DNA from: Kitasatospora xanthocidica
Lineage (GTDB): Bacteria > Actinomycetota > Actinomycetes > Streptomycetales > Streptomycetaceae
NCBI RefSeq assembly: GCF_014656195.1
Contig: NZ_BNBY01000050.1
Coordinates: forward strand, 1 to 42,276
Direction of reading: 5' to 3'
Length of the DNA: 42,276 bases
In this document: positions 15,124 through 23,143 of the stretch, in pieces
Layout of the letters: each line of letters opens with the position of its first letter
Numbering within the stretch: the first letter of the stretch is position 1
Translations under genes and position numbers: made by a program
The notes under the pieces: model-generated
Database searches by the model: none
Told to the model about the DNA's origin: nothing
Seen by the model: only the letters and a program-made list of their open reading frames with translations

Positions 15124-16611
15124 CTACGCACGCCGTCCCACCCAGTCGTCGGTCACCGCCACCAGCAGCGCCACCAGGACCAGGCCCGCCGCGACCGTCA
15201 CGCCCAGTTGGAAGGCCGTCGCCCAGTCCGGGTGGCGGCCGCGGGCGTGCGCGAAGAACACCGAGCCGACGACCGCGATGCCGACCGCCGAGCCGACCCG
15301 CTGCGCGGTCTGCAGGACGCCGCCCGCGCTGCCCGCCCGGGCGACCGGCACCCGCTGGAGGGTCAGCGTCTGGTTCGGGGCGATCACCAGCCCGCTGCCG
15401 ACCCCGGCGACCAGCAGCGGCAGCGCGGTCGTCCAGCCCACCCGCGGCCCGGACCACAGCTGCACCGCGAGCGCCGCGGCCAGCAGGCCGCCCAGCACCA
15501 GCAGCAGCCCGGCCACCACCAGCCGTCGCCCGAGCCGGCTCACCAGCCGGCCGCCCACCGCCGCGGCCACCCCCGAGCCGACCGCGAACGGGGTGATCGC
15601 CAGGCCCGCCGTCAGCGCCGAGTAGTGCAGGCCCGCCTGGAGGTACAGCGTGAAGATGAAGAAGATCGCGGTGAACCCGGCGAAGTACACCAGCGACAGC
15701 AGCACCCCGGCCGCGTACGGGCGCACCCTGAACAGCGCCATGCTCACCAGCGGTTCGTGCCGCCGCCCGTAGGCCGCCTCCCAGCCGACGAAGGCGGCCA
15801 GCAGCACCGCCGCCACCGGCAGCAGCAGCCAGCGGGACGCGCTGTGCCACTGCTGCTCCTGGACGAACGGCAGCAGCAGGGAGACCGTGCCGGCGCCGAG
15901 CAGCACCACCCCGACCGGGTCGAAGTCCCGGTGCCCGGCCCGCTCGGTGGCGGGCGGGGGCGGCGGGAGCAGCCGGTAGGCGACCGGCAGGGCGGCGACG
16001 CCGATCGGCAGGTTGACCAGGAACACCCAGCGCCAGCCGTCCTGCGGGCCGAACAGGTGGATCAGCAGGCCGCCGAGCAGCGGTCCGACGGCGGTGGACA
16101 GCCCGATGGTGGCTCCGAGCGCGCCGAAGGCCCGGCCGCGCTCGGCACCCTGGAAGAGGGTCTGGATGAAGCCGGACACCTGCGGCACCAGCACGCCGCC
16201 CGCCGCGCCCTGGAACAGCCGGGCCAGCACCAGCCACTCCTGGTTGCGTGCCGCGCCGGCCAGCGCGCTGGCCGCGGTGAACAGGGCGAGCCCGGTCAGG
16301 AAGACGGCCCGCCGGCTGCGCGCGTCACCGAGCCGCCCGGCCGGGACGAGCACCAGGCCGAAGGCCAGCGCGTAGCCGCTGAGCACCCACTGCAGGCCGC
16401 TCTCCGACATATGCAGCCCGGCCCGGACGGTCGGCAGGGCGACGTTGACGATGCTGACGTCCAGCAAGGTCATGAACCCGGCCACCAGGCAGACCGCGAG
16501 CGCCTGCCACCGCCGCGCGGCGGCCCGCCCGCCCGCGGCGGTGGCGCCGGGCGGGCCCGGCGGGCCGGGCGGGCCTGGCTGCGCGGTGCTGCGCGGGGTA
16601 CGGGCGGTCAT
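15124..16611 (-). CDS. MFS drug exporter, DHA2 family
   Basis: The 495-residue protein has the 14-helix DHA2 pattern. Motif C-like and motif A regions are visible: TLLDVSIVNVALPTV in helix one, GRLGDARSRR after helix two, and ARLFQGAAGGVLVPQVSGFI in helix four. The N-terminus starts with a Pro/Gly-rich collagen-like run (PGPPGPPGPPG). DHA2 exporters expel drugs or dyes by proton antiport. The ATG at 16611 follows GGGAAGAGG at suitable spacing. It is divergent from a second DHA2 exporter, with 237 bases and a strong palindrome between them. An interspersed repeat follows its stop. Confidence 0.92.
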   Translation of the reverse strand: MTARTPRSTAQPGPPGPPGPPGATAAGGRAAARRWQALAVCLVAGFMTLLDVSIVNVALPTVRAGLHMSESGLQWVLSGYALAFGLVLVPAGRLGDARSRRAVFLTGLALFTAASALAGAARNQEWLVLARLFQGAAGGVLVPQVSGFIQTLFQGAERGRAFGALGATIGLSTAVGPLLGGLLIHLFGPQDGWRWVFLVNLPIGVAALPVAYRLLPPPPPATERAGHRDFDPVGVVLLGAGTVSLLLPFVQEQQWHSASRWLLLPVAAVLLAAFVGWEAAYGRRHEPLVSMALFRVRPYAAGVLLSLVYFAGFTAIFFIFTLYLQAGLHYSALTAGLAITPFAVGSGVAAAVGGRLVSRLGRRLVVAGLLLVLGGLLAAALAVQLWSGPRVGWTTALPLLVAGVGSGLVIAPNQTLTLQRVPVARAGSAGGVLQTAQRVGSAVGIAVVGSVFFAHARGRHPDWATAFQLGVTVAAGLVLVALLVAVTDDWVGRRA

Positions 16612-16647
16612 CGGAGCCTCTTCCCGGAGTCCGGGGCGGCCTGCTGC

Positions 16648-16666
16648 CCGGCCGATCGTCGGCCGG
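16648..16666. promoter_or_regulatory. palindrome between two divergent exporters
   Basis: CCGGCCGA-TCG-TCGGCCGG is a perfect inverted repeat with 8-base arms and a 3-base centre. It lies 37 bases upstream of the DHA2 gene start at 16611. This is an operator-like shape, but the regulator is not encoded next to it. A hairpin in the 5' leader is the other reading. Confidence 0.5.
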
Positions 16667-16848
16667 CTCCGCTCGGCTCATCGTCGCCCGCGCCACCGGG
16701 CGCCGCCACCCGGGCCTTAACCGGCCAAGGCCCTGACCACGGCACCGCACAAGGCCCCGCGCCCGGCCCCGTACGGTCTCCCGGCGCGCCCTCACCCGAT
16801 CAGCCGAACCGGATCGCGATCGGCGCCCGCACGCCAGAGGCTGACGGC

Positions 16849-18915
16849 ATGACCGTCGCCACCGAGAACCCGCCGTCCGCCCCACCGGTGCTGGACGTCC
16901 GGCAGCGGAACGTCGTCTTCGGCACGATCGTGCTCGGCATGCTGCTGGCCGCCCTCGACCAGACCATCGTCGGCACCGCGCTGCCCACCATCGTCGCGGA
17001 CCTCGGCGGGGCCGCGCACATGTCCTGGGTGGTGACCTCCTACCTGCTGGCCGAGACGGTGGCCACCGTGCTGGCCGGCAAGTTCGGCGACCTGTACGGG
17101 CGCAAGCTGGTGTTCCAGGTGTCGGCGATCGTCTTCGTCGGCGGCTCGTTCCTGTGCGGCCTGTCCACCAACATGACGCTGCTGATCGCCTGGCGGGCGG
17201 TGCAGGGCATCGGCGCGGGCGGTCTGATGGTCACCGCGATGGCGCTGATCGCGGACGTCATCCCGCTGCGCGAGCGCGGCAAGTACCAGGGCGCGATCGG
17301 CGCGGTGTTCGGCGTGGCCACGGTGATCGGGCCGCTGCTGGGCGGGCTGTTCACCGACCACCTGTCCTGGCGCTGGGCGTTCTACGTCAACGTGCCGATC
17401 GCGGTCGTGGTGGTGATCGCGGCCGCCCGGACCATCCCCTCGGTGCGCTCGGCGGCCCGGCCGGTGGTCGACTACCTGGGCATCGCCCTGGTCTCGGTCG
17501 GCGCCGGCGCGCTGATCCTGGCGACCAGTTGGGGCGGCAACCAGTACGCGTGGGGCTCCGGGGTGATCATCGCCCTGTTCGTCGGCGGCGCGCTGGCGCT
17601 CGGCCTGTTCTGCTGGGCGGAGACCCGGGCGGTCGAACCGATGCTGCCGATGCGGCTGTTCCGCAACCCGGTGTTCACGGTCTGCTCGGTGCTCAGCTTC
17701 ATCGTCGGCTTCGCGATGCTCGGCGCGCTGACCTTCCTGCCGACCTTCCTGCAGTACGTGGACGGCGACTCGGCGACGGTCTCCGGCGTCCGCATGCTGC
17801 CGATGGTGATCGGTCTGCTGATCGCCTCGGTCGGCAGCGGCAACGTGGTCAGCAAGACCGGGAAGTACCGGATGTTCCCGATCGCCGGCACGGCGGTGAT
17901 GGCCCTCGGCCTCTACCTGCTCTCCCGGCTCGAACCCGGCACCGGCACCGCACTGGCCTCGCTTTACATGTTCGTGCTCGGCGTCGGCATCGGGCTGAGC
18001 ATGCAGGTGCTCACCATCGCCGTCCAGAACACCGTCGACTACGCGGACCTCGGCACCGCCACCTCCGGGGTGACCTTCTTCCGCACCATCGGCAGCTCCT
18101 TCGGCACCGCCGTGTTCGGCACCATCTACGCCAACAGCCTCAAGACCGAACTCGGCAAGGGCGTCGCCACCGCCGCCCGGCTCACCGGCGCCGACCCGGC
18201 CGTGCTCGCCCGCGCCGCCGAGAGCCCGCAGGGGCTGCACCGCCTGCCCGTCGAGCAGGCCGCGCCGATCGTACGGGCGTACTCCGACGCCCTGCACACC
18301 GTGTACCTGTGGACGATCCCGGTGGCGGCGGTCGGCTTCGTGGTCGCGCTCTTCCTCAAGCAGGTCCAGCTGCGCGACACCGCCCGGGCGGGCTCGACCG
18401 ACATGGGCGAGGGCTTCGCCCAGCCGACCACCGGCGACTCCGACCCGCACCTGGAGTACGCGGTCTGCACGATCGTGCGCGGCGTGGACCTCGACACCGT
18501 CCGGACGATCGTCTCCGGCGCCGACACCCGGGTCGACCTCGCCGGGGCCTGGGCGCTGATGGAGGTCGCCCAGCACACCAAGGCCATCGGCCACGCCGAC
18601 CTCGACCTCATCGCCGCCCGCAAGCGGGTCCCGCCCGAGGTGCTGGAGCCGGTCTTCGACCGGATGGCCGCCGAGGGCTACCTGGTCCGCGACGGCGACC
18701 GCCTCGTCCACACCGAGGCCGGCACCCGCGAGGTCCAGGCCCTCGGCCGCGCCTGGTCCGGCTGGCTCAACGCCCGCCTCGACGCCGACGCCGGCCGCCC
18801 CCGCAGCCCCCAACTGCGCACCGCCGCCGACGCCATCGCCTGGCGCCTCCTGGTCGAGGACCTCGCCAACGGCCTCCCGGCCCACGCCCGCCCGAAGGAC
18901 ACCGCCCGGGTCTAG
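16849..18915 (+). CDS. DHA2 MFS exporter with C-terminal winged-helix-like extension
   Basis: The 688-residue protein is a 14-helix DHA2 exporter for about residues 1-515: AALDQTIVGTALPTIVADLG in helix one, GKFGDLYGRKLVF for motif A and WRAVQGIGAGGLMVTAMAL in helix four. About 170 cytoplasmic residues follow. Their end looks like a MarR-type winged helix (VPPEVLEPVFDRMAAEGYLV, then RDGDRLVHTEAGTREVQALG). Such extended exporters occur in actinomycetes, but the role of the tail is not settled. It could sense substrate, bind DNA at the membrane or be purely structural. The ATG at 16849 has no strong ribosome site. Most DHA2 exporters are about 450-520 residues long. Confidence 0.9.
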   Translation: MTVATENPPSAPPVLDVRQRNVVFGTIVLGMLLAALDQTIVGTALPTIVADLGGAAHMSWVVTSYLLAETVATVLAGKFGDLYGRKLVFQVSAIVFVGGSFLCGLSTNMTLLIAWRAVQGIGAGGLMVTAMALIADVIPLRERGKYQGAIGAVFGVATVIGPLLGGLFTDHLSWRWAFYVNVPIAVVVVIAAARTIPSVRSAARPVVDYLGIALVSVGAGALILATSWGGNQYAWGSGVIIALFVGGALALGLFCWAETRAVEPMLPMRLFRNPVFTVCSVLSFIVGFAMLGALTFLPTFLQYVDGDSATVSGVRMLPMVIGLLIASVGSGNVVSKTGKYRMFPIAGTAVMALGLYLLSRLEPGTGTALASLYMFVLGVGIGLSMQVLTIAVQNTVDYADLGTATSGVTFFRTIGSSFGTAVFGTIYANSLKTELGKGVATAARLTGADPAVLARAAESPQGLHRLPVEQAAPIVRAYSDALHTVYLWTIPVAAVGFVVALFLKQVQLRDTARAGSTDMGEGFAQPTTGDSDPHLEYAVCTIVRGVDLDTVRTIVSGADTRVDLAGAWALMEVAQHTKAIGHADLDLIAARKRVPPEVLEPVFDRMAAEGYLVRDGDRLVHTEAGTREVQALGRAWSGWLNARLDADAGRPRSPQLRTAADAIAWRLLVEDLANGLPAHARPKDTARV

Positions 18916-18918
18916 GTC

Positions 18919-19005
18919 CTACACCTCGGCGGCGGACTCGTGCGCCCATGACCGTGAGTCGGGAGTGATGACTCCCTCGATGATCTCGTGACGTGCCGTA
19001 CTCAC
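18919..19005 (-). CDS. possible small peptide gene, 28 residues
   Basis: A GTG at 19005 with a purine-rich leader (GGAAGGAAACGAG) opens a 28-codon frame. Its product begins MSTARHEIIEGV and ends SWAHESAAEV. The composition is not the Arg/Pro/Ala-rich type of chance frames in this DNA: it has three Ile, four Glu, two His and one Trp. About a quarter of its third codon positions are A or T, well above its neighbours. It starts 43 bases after the stop of the membrane-anchored protein, in the same direction, and ends 3 bases from the exporter stop. No family is recognised. It could be a small protein, a peptide precursor or chance. Confidence 0.4.
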   Translation of the reverse strand: MSTARHEIIEGVITPDSRSWAHESAAEV

Positions 19006-19048
19006 CGGGTCTCGTTTCCTTCCGTGCGTCATCGGGTCACAGGTGGCG

Positions 19049-19840
19049 TCAGCCGGTCAGCCAGGGGGCCTCGGGGAGTTTGGCGGCGCCGTCGTGGCCG
19101 GTGAAGTCCGCCGTGGCCGGTGTGCCGAGGCCCGGCATGCGCATCGTGACCCGGCGCAGTGCGCCGTCGCCGTCGACCCAGTACGTCAGTGGTGACCGTT
19201 CGCCGTCGGGGGCGGAGCCCTGGGCGCGCGGGCCGGCGAAGCGGTCGTAGCCGCGGCCGTCGATCCGGTCGCGGCCGAGCCAGCGGGCGCCGGACTGGGC
19301 GAGCAGCAGCGGGTTGTCGGGGCGGTCGGCGCCGAGTTGGACGATCAGGCTGAGCCCGGCGTCCAGGGGGTCGGCCGTGTAGGAGCGCGGTGACCAGGCC
19401 TGCCGGGGCACGTGTTCGGCCTGCTGCCAGGCCGGGCCGTCGACGCCGGCCGGCTCGGGGGCCAGTCCGAGGCCGCCGGTGTCCCAGACGACCAGCCCGT
19501 GGTCCAGCGGGCCGCTCGCCCCGGTGGTGCGGTAGCGGCCCACGCCCCGGTGGGTGCGGTAGTCCACGACGCCCTCGACCCGGATGCTCACTCCCCCGCC
19601 CTCGGTGGCGGTGAGGGTCACGCCGACCGGGGCGGCCTGGTAGAGGTTGAGCCGTGACAGGGCCAGCCGGGAGGCCTCGTCCGTGGTCACCGGCCGTTCC
19701 CCGGTCTCGTCGGAAACCGCCCGGTAGACGGCGAGGCCGCCGACCGCGGTGCCGCACACCACGATCGCGACCAGGGTCCGGAGCAGGCGGCGGCGACGCG
19801 GCCTCCGGGGGTCGGGGTCGGTCTGCGCCTTCCGGGCCAT
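19049..19840 (-). CDS. membrane-anchored extracellular protein, function unknown
   Basis: The 263-residue protein has a basic N-terminus (RRPRRRRLLRT) followed by one hydrophobic segment (LVAIVVCGTAVGGLAVY) and an exported domain. It has no lipobox, so it is a type II anchor or signal sequence. The domain contains repeated beta-type segments such as VGVTLTATEGGGVSIRVEGV and SPLTYWVDGDGALRRVTMRM. These recall the LppX/LprG-like lipid-carrier folds or DUF-type lipoproteins of actinomycetes, but the match is not firm. ATG 19840 follows AGAAGG. It sits downstream of the large surface protein gene in the same direction, separated by a strong hairpin. Confidence 0.75.
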   Translation of the reverse strand: MARKAQTDPDPRRPRRRRLLRTLVAIVVCGTAVGGLAVYRAVSDETGERPVTTDEASRLALSRLNLYQAAPVGVTLTATEGGGVSIRVEGVVDYRTHRGVGRYRTTGASGPLDHGLVVWDTGGLGLAPEPAGVDGPAWQQAEHVPRQAWSPRSYTADPLDAGLSLIVQLGADRPDNPLLLAQSGARWLGRDRIDGRGYDRFAGPRAQGSAPDGERSPLTYWVDGDGALRRVTMRMPGLGTPATADFTGHDGAAKLPEAPWLTG

Positions 19841-19903
19841 GCCGGGTGCCTTCTCTCGTCGGTTCTCGTCGATGGGTCGGAACGGCGGGCCGGTCACAGC
19901 AGT

Positions 19904-19943
19904 CGGGCGGGCCCGGGGACCGGTGGTCCCGCGAACCCGCCCG
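19904..19943. terminator. two-step hairpin behind the surface protein gene
   Basis: Outer arms CGGGCGGG (19904-19911) and CCCGCCCG (19936-19943) enclose inner arms GGGACC/GGTCCC (19916-19921, 19925-19930) with a 3-base loop. It starts 16 bases past the stop of the minus-strand surface protein. Confidence 0.75.
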
Positions 19944-19959
19944 TTCCGCCTGACGGGTG

Positions 19960-22743
19960 CTAGCCCTGTCGGACGGTCCTGCGCCTACGGACCAGCAGCA
20001 CCAGCGCCGCTCCGAGGGTGATCAGTGCCGCCGCACCGGCCACGGCGAACGGGATCGCCGAGCTCGCACCGGTGTTCGGCAGGTGCCCGGGGCCGGGCGC
20101 CGGCGGGGCCGGCTGGTCCGGCGGTGCCGGGACCGGCGTCGACGTGGTCGGCGGCGGTGTCGGCGTGGGCGTGGGTGTCGGGGTGGGTGTCGGGGTGGGT
20201 GTCGGCGTCGGCGTCGGGATCAGGCGGTTGACCGCCGTCACCGAGACCCCGTCGTCGAGGTTTCCGGAGTTCAGCACCAGCGGGCCGAACACCGTGACCT
20301 CCGGCGCCGCGTACCCGTCCGGCGGGCTCAGCTCCTGCCAGTAGTACGTGCCCGGCACGCCCTTGCCCTGGCAGACCCCGTCGGCCGGTGTGGTGCACGG
20401 CTCGCCGACCTTGGTGTCGGGCTTGTCGCCGGTCGGCTGCAGCCCGTCGGTGCCGTTCGTCTCGTGCCACAGCTGGAACTTGGCGCCCGCCAGCGGCTTG
20501 CCGTCCTGGTCGTTCTTCACCAGGCGCAGCGTGCCTTCCTGTTGCCGGAAGCCGAAGTCGTAGGTGTGGTCGTTCTGGCCCGGTCCGCCGGTGGTCAGTG
20601 CCCGTTCCGGGTACTTCCCGCCGGTGGGGACGATTCCCTTGGAGTCGATGAAGTGGTTGTCGCCGACGTCGTGTTCGGTCGGCACCCACTGGAACAGCGG
20701 GCCGTCCTTGGCGTAGTCGGCCGGGTTGTCCAGCTTGATGGTGTACTTGGTCTTCGGCTTGAGGCCTCCGTCGACGTTGCTGTCGTCGAAGTAGTACTCG
20801 CCCCGCGCCGTCGTCTTCGTCGTGCCGACGAGCTTCCCCGACTCGTCGTACAGGTGCACGGTGGCACCGGGTACCGGTCGCTGGCCGGGCAGTTGGAGGC
20901 CGCTGCGCTCGGGGTCGTACCAGACCCGGTTGCCGATCTGCAGCGGTGCCTGGTCGCAGAGCACCTCGAGGTCGCCCATCGCGGCGCCCTTGCCGAACGG
21001 CGGCAGCGGGCCGACCGGGTTGAGGCGCAGGCCGCCGTCGGCCTTGCCGTCGCGCTTGTCGAAGCCGGGGCCGTAGCCGAAGGCCATGCCGTTGGTGTCG
21101 TAGCCCGAGGTCGCGATGGAGCTCTCGACCTTGGAGAACGCCATTCCGGCGTTCAGGGCGTTGTTGTGGCCGATGCGGTTGTTGTCGAAGAACCGGGTGC
21201 CCCGGGTGGTGGCCCCGCAGCCGTTGTTGGTGTCCAGCACGTAGGCGCCGTTCACCAGGCAGGCCTTGTTCAGGTCGCCGCCGGGCAGGACCTTGGCCAT
21301 CGTGCCCGCGGTCGGCCCGGCGGCCGACTGGTCGCCGAAGCGGTCGCGGAAGGCGAGCAGCATCGTGCCGTCGGTCTCGATGGCGATCTCGGCCACCGCC
21401 GGCTCGGGGTTGGCCATGTAGTCGGTGCCGCAGGACCGGCCGTTCTGCGTGGCCGGGAAGTCGTCCTGCCAGGGGAACCAGCCGGCGCCGGGGCAGGCGG
21501 TGCCGACCGTGTTGCCGCGCGGGTAGTCGAGCGGCTGGTTCAGCACGGCCGGCTTGAACTCGCCGGTGGCCGGGTCGAAGGGCAGCACCACGGCCCGCAG
21601 GTCCGAGGTCTTGCCGGTCGACTCGCCGGAGCAGACACCGCCGAGGTAGCCGGTGCTGTCCTGCAGGCCGAGGCCGTACGGACGCCAGTCCCCGGCCGCC
21701 GGGCAGCCCGGGTCGGGGATCGGGTACGCGGCCTTCGGCTGCGCCGCCGTCGCCGCGGTGGCGTCGTAGCGGTAGATCTTGCGGTCGTGGAGGTTGACGA
21801 CGAAGAGGTCCTTGCCGTCCTCGCCGACCTTGATGGCGCCGAGGCTCTCCTTGCCCACCGCGGGCAGGAACGCGTCGTCGTTGCCGGCGCTGTGCGGCGT
21901 GGTGCCGGCGTCCGGGACGGTGGCGAAGAGGGTGGTCTTCTTCGTCGCCGGGTCGGTCACGTAGATCGCCCCCGGGCCGCCGGGCCCGTACGCCGTGGTG
22001 CGCTTGGCCGAGGCCGCGGAGAAGAGCCGCTTGTCGGTCCTGTTCCAGGCGACGCCGTAGATGTTGCCGGTCTGTTCGGCGGTGGCCAGGTCGGTCACCG
22101 TCGCGTCGGTCCCGGCCACGCCCCGGGCGCTGTACGGGAAGGAGACCAGCGTGTGCGCCGATTCGCCTTCCCTGGGGGCGGGTTGACAGGTCGACACCAG
22201 CGGCGCGTTCTTCTGGCAGTAGTCACCGGGGTTCCACAGGCCCGTGGTGAGTTCCACCTTCTTGCCGCCGGTGAGGTCGACGAACTCCTCGTTGCTGCTG
22301 AGCTGGTTCGGTGCGCCGGTCAGTCCCTGGCGGGAGGCGAAGGCCGGGAACAGCACACCCGGCTTCGGATTCACCACCTGAACCCGGTACTTGCCGCCGG
22401 CGGCCTTGCTCGCGGCCGGGGCCAGCGTGACCGTGCCGTCGGCCGCCGTGGTGCCCTCGATGCCGACTCCGGCGTCGTCGGTGAGCGTCACCTTCACGCC
22501 CGCCATGCCCGGTTCCAGCACGGGGGTCCACGCCCCGCTGGTGTCCACGGCCCGGATCACCCGGACCGTCACCGTGCCGTCGCCGGTCTGCGGAAACGCC
22601 GACGGGGCCGCGGCCAACGAGCAGGCGCCGATCGCGACGGCGAGCGCCACCGCGCCGCCCGCGGTGCGACGGCCGTACCGGTCGGATCGCCGTCGGTCCG
22701 GGCCGCGCGCGGCACCGGCTGTTCGTTCACTTGTCGTCGTCAT
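19960..22743 (-). CDS. large LPXTG-type cell-wall protein with propeller-like, SdrD-B and SpaA-like domains
   Basis: The protein has about 927 residues, with a signal peptide (TAGGAVALAVAIGACSLAAA), then a Cna-B-like N-terminal domain (VTVRVIRAVD, AGVKVTLTDDAG). A long region at about 120-560 has short repeats typical of beta-propellers (LFVVNLHDRKIYRYD, GDWRPYGLGLQDSTGYLGGV). An SdrD-B-like domain follows (IGNRVWYDPERSG, VPGATVHLYDESGK), then a SpaA-like prealbumin domain (GTLRLVKNDQDGKPLAGAKF). It ends with a Thr-Pro repeat spacer, sorting signal LPNTG, a membrane helix and RRRR. It should be sortase-linked to the wall. ATG 22743 is chosen to suit the signal peptide; in-frame ATGs at 22755 and 22770 are possible. 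Most streptomycete sortase substrates carry LAXTG, so LPNTG is notable. Confidence 0.85.
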   Translation of the reverse strand: MTTTSERTAGAARGPDRRRSDRYGRRTAGGAVALAVAIGACSLAAAPSAFPQTGDGTVTVRVIRAVDTSGAWTPVLEPGMAGVKVTLTDDAGVGIEGTTAADGTVTLAPAASKAAGGKYRVQVVNPKPGVLFPAFASRQGLTGAPNQLSSNEEFVDLTGGKKVELTTGLWNPGDYCQKNAPLVSTCQPAPREGESAHTLVSFPYSARGVAGTDATVTDLATAEQTGNIYGVAWNRTDKRLFSAASAKRTTAYGPGGPGAIYVTDPATKKTTLFATVPDAGTTPHSAGNDDAFLPAVGKESLGAIKVGEDGKDLFVVNLHDRKIYRYDATAATAAQPKAAYPIPDPGCPAAGDWRPYGLGLQDSTGYLGGVCSGESTGKTSDLRAVVLPFDPATGEFKPAVLNQPLDYPRGNTVGTACPGAGWFPWQDDFPATQNGRSCGTDYMANPEPAVAEIAIETDGTMLLAFRDRFGDQSAAGPTAGTMAKVLPGGDLNKACLVNGAYVLDTNNGCGATTRGTRFFDNNRIGHNNALNAGMAFSKVESSIATSGYDTNGMAFGYGPGFDKRDGKADGGLRLNPVGPLPPFGKGAAMGDLEVLCDQAPLQIGNRVWYDPERSGLQLPGQRPVPGATVHLYDESGKLVGTTKTTARGEYYFDDSNVDGGLKPKTKYTIKLDNPADYAKDGPLFQWVPTEHDVGDNHFIDSKGIVPTGGKYPERALTTGGPGQNDHTYDFGFRQQEGTLRLVKNDQDGKPLAGAKFQLWHETNGTDGLQPTGDKPDTKVGEPCTTPADGVCQGKGVPGTYYWQELSPPDGYAAPEVTVFGPLVLNSGNLDDGVSVTAVNRLIPTPTPTPTPTPTPTPTPTPTPPPTTSTPVPAPPDQPAPPAPGPGHLPNTGASSAIPFAVAGAAALITLGAALVLLVRRRRTVRQG
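20150..20225 (-). repeat. Thr-Pro repeat coding tract
   Basis: Low-complexity DNA of GGTGTC/GGCGTC units encodes an alternating Thr-Pro spacer of about 20 residues between the SpaA-like domain and the wall-anchor signal of the surface protein. Confidence 0.85.
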
Positions 22744-23143
22744 CCCTGCTCTCATCGTTACGTTGGGCATGGTCCGGTGGGGGCCTGCCGCCCGACCTCG
22801 TGAGGGAGTTCGCGAGAGTGGCGGAAAGCCGCCATCGTTAACGGGAGCTTAAAACGGCCTCGCGGAAGTTCGCAGGAAAACAAGGAACTTTGACGCGGCG
22901 TCAGACGTTTCGAGGGCCGTCGCACTATCGCGCTCCCCGCCCGGCTCCGGGCCGCCGACCTGCGCGAATCCGATCGCCCGCGCCACTCGCCGCCCCCGGG
23001 CTCCGCATGAACCTGCCGACGGTCGACACACTTCCCGCCGGAACTGCGCACAATCTACCCCAACTCACCGACCCCACCGACCACTTCCGTACCGGTACGA
23101 CCGCTCCTGGTACGGCCGAAACCGGCTCTGGCACGATGGCCCG
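22744..23143. promoter_or_regulatory. long divergent spacer, partly AT-rich
   Basis: This spacer separates the surface protein and the epimerase. The part at 22835-22915 is markedly less GC-rich than the rest of the window. It contains AAGTTC/GAACTT (22866-22871, 22885-22890) and TGACG-CGG-CGTCA (22890-22902) inverted repeats. Nearer the epimerase is a perfect 12-base palindrome CGTACCGGTACG (23088-23099). CACGAT at 23132-23137, 6 bases before the epimerase ATG, may be a -10 box. No convincing gene is seen. Confidence 0.55.

Noticed and set aside
15208..16848. Upstream extension of the second DHA2 exporter frame
   Set aside because: The open frame runs on through the opposite exporter gene by chance; the transporter begins at the ATG at 16849.
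18919..19048. tRNA or structured RNA in the gap behind the DHA2 exporter
   Set aside because: The GGGAGT/ACTCCC hairpin is short and no cloverleaf can be drawn; a small reading frame explains the stretch better.
19957..22803. 948-codon open frame opposite the surface protein
   Set aside because: It has low-complexity Arg/Gly/Val composition with no motif, while the opposite strand has a signal peptide, domains and a wall-anchor signal.
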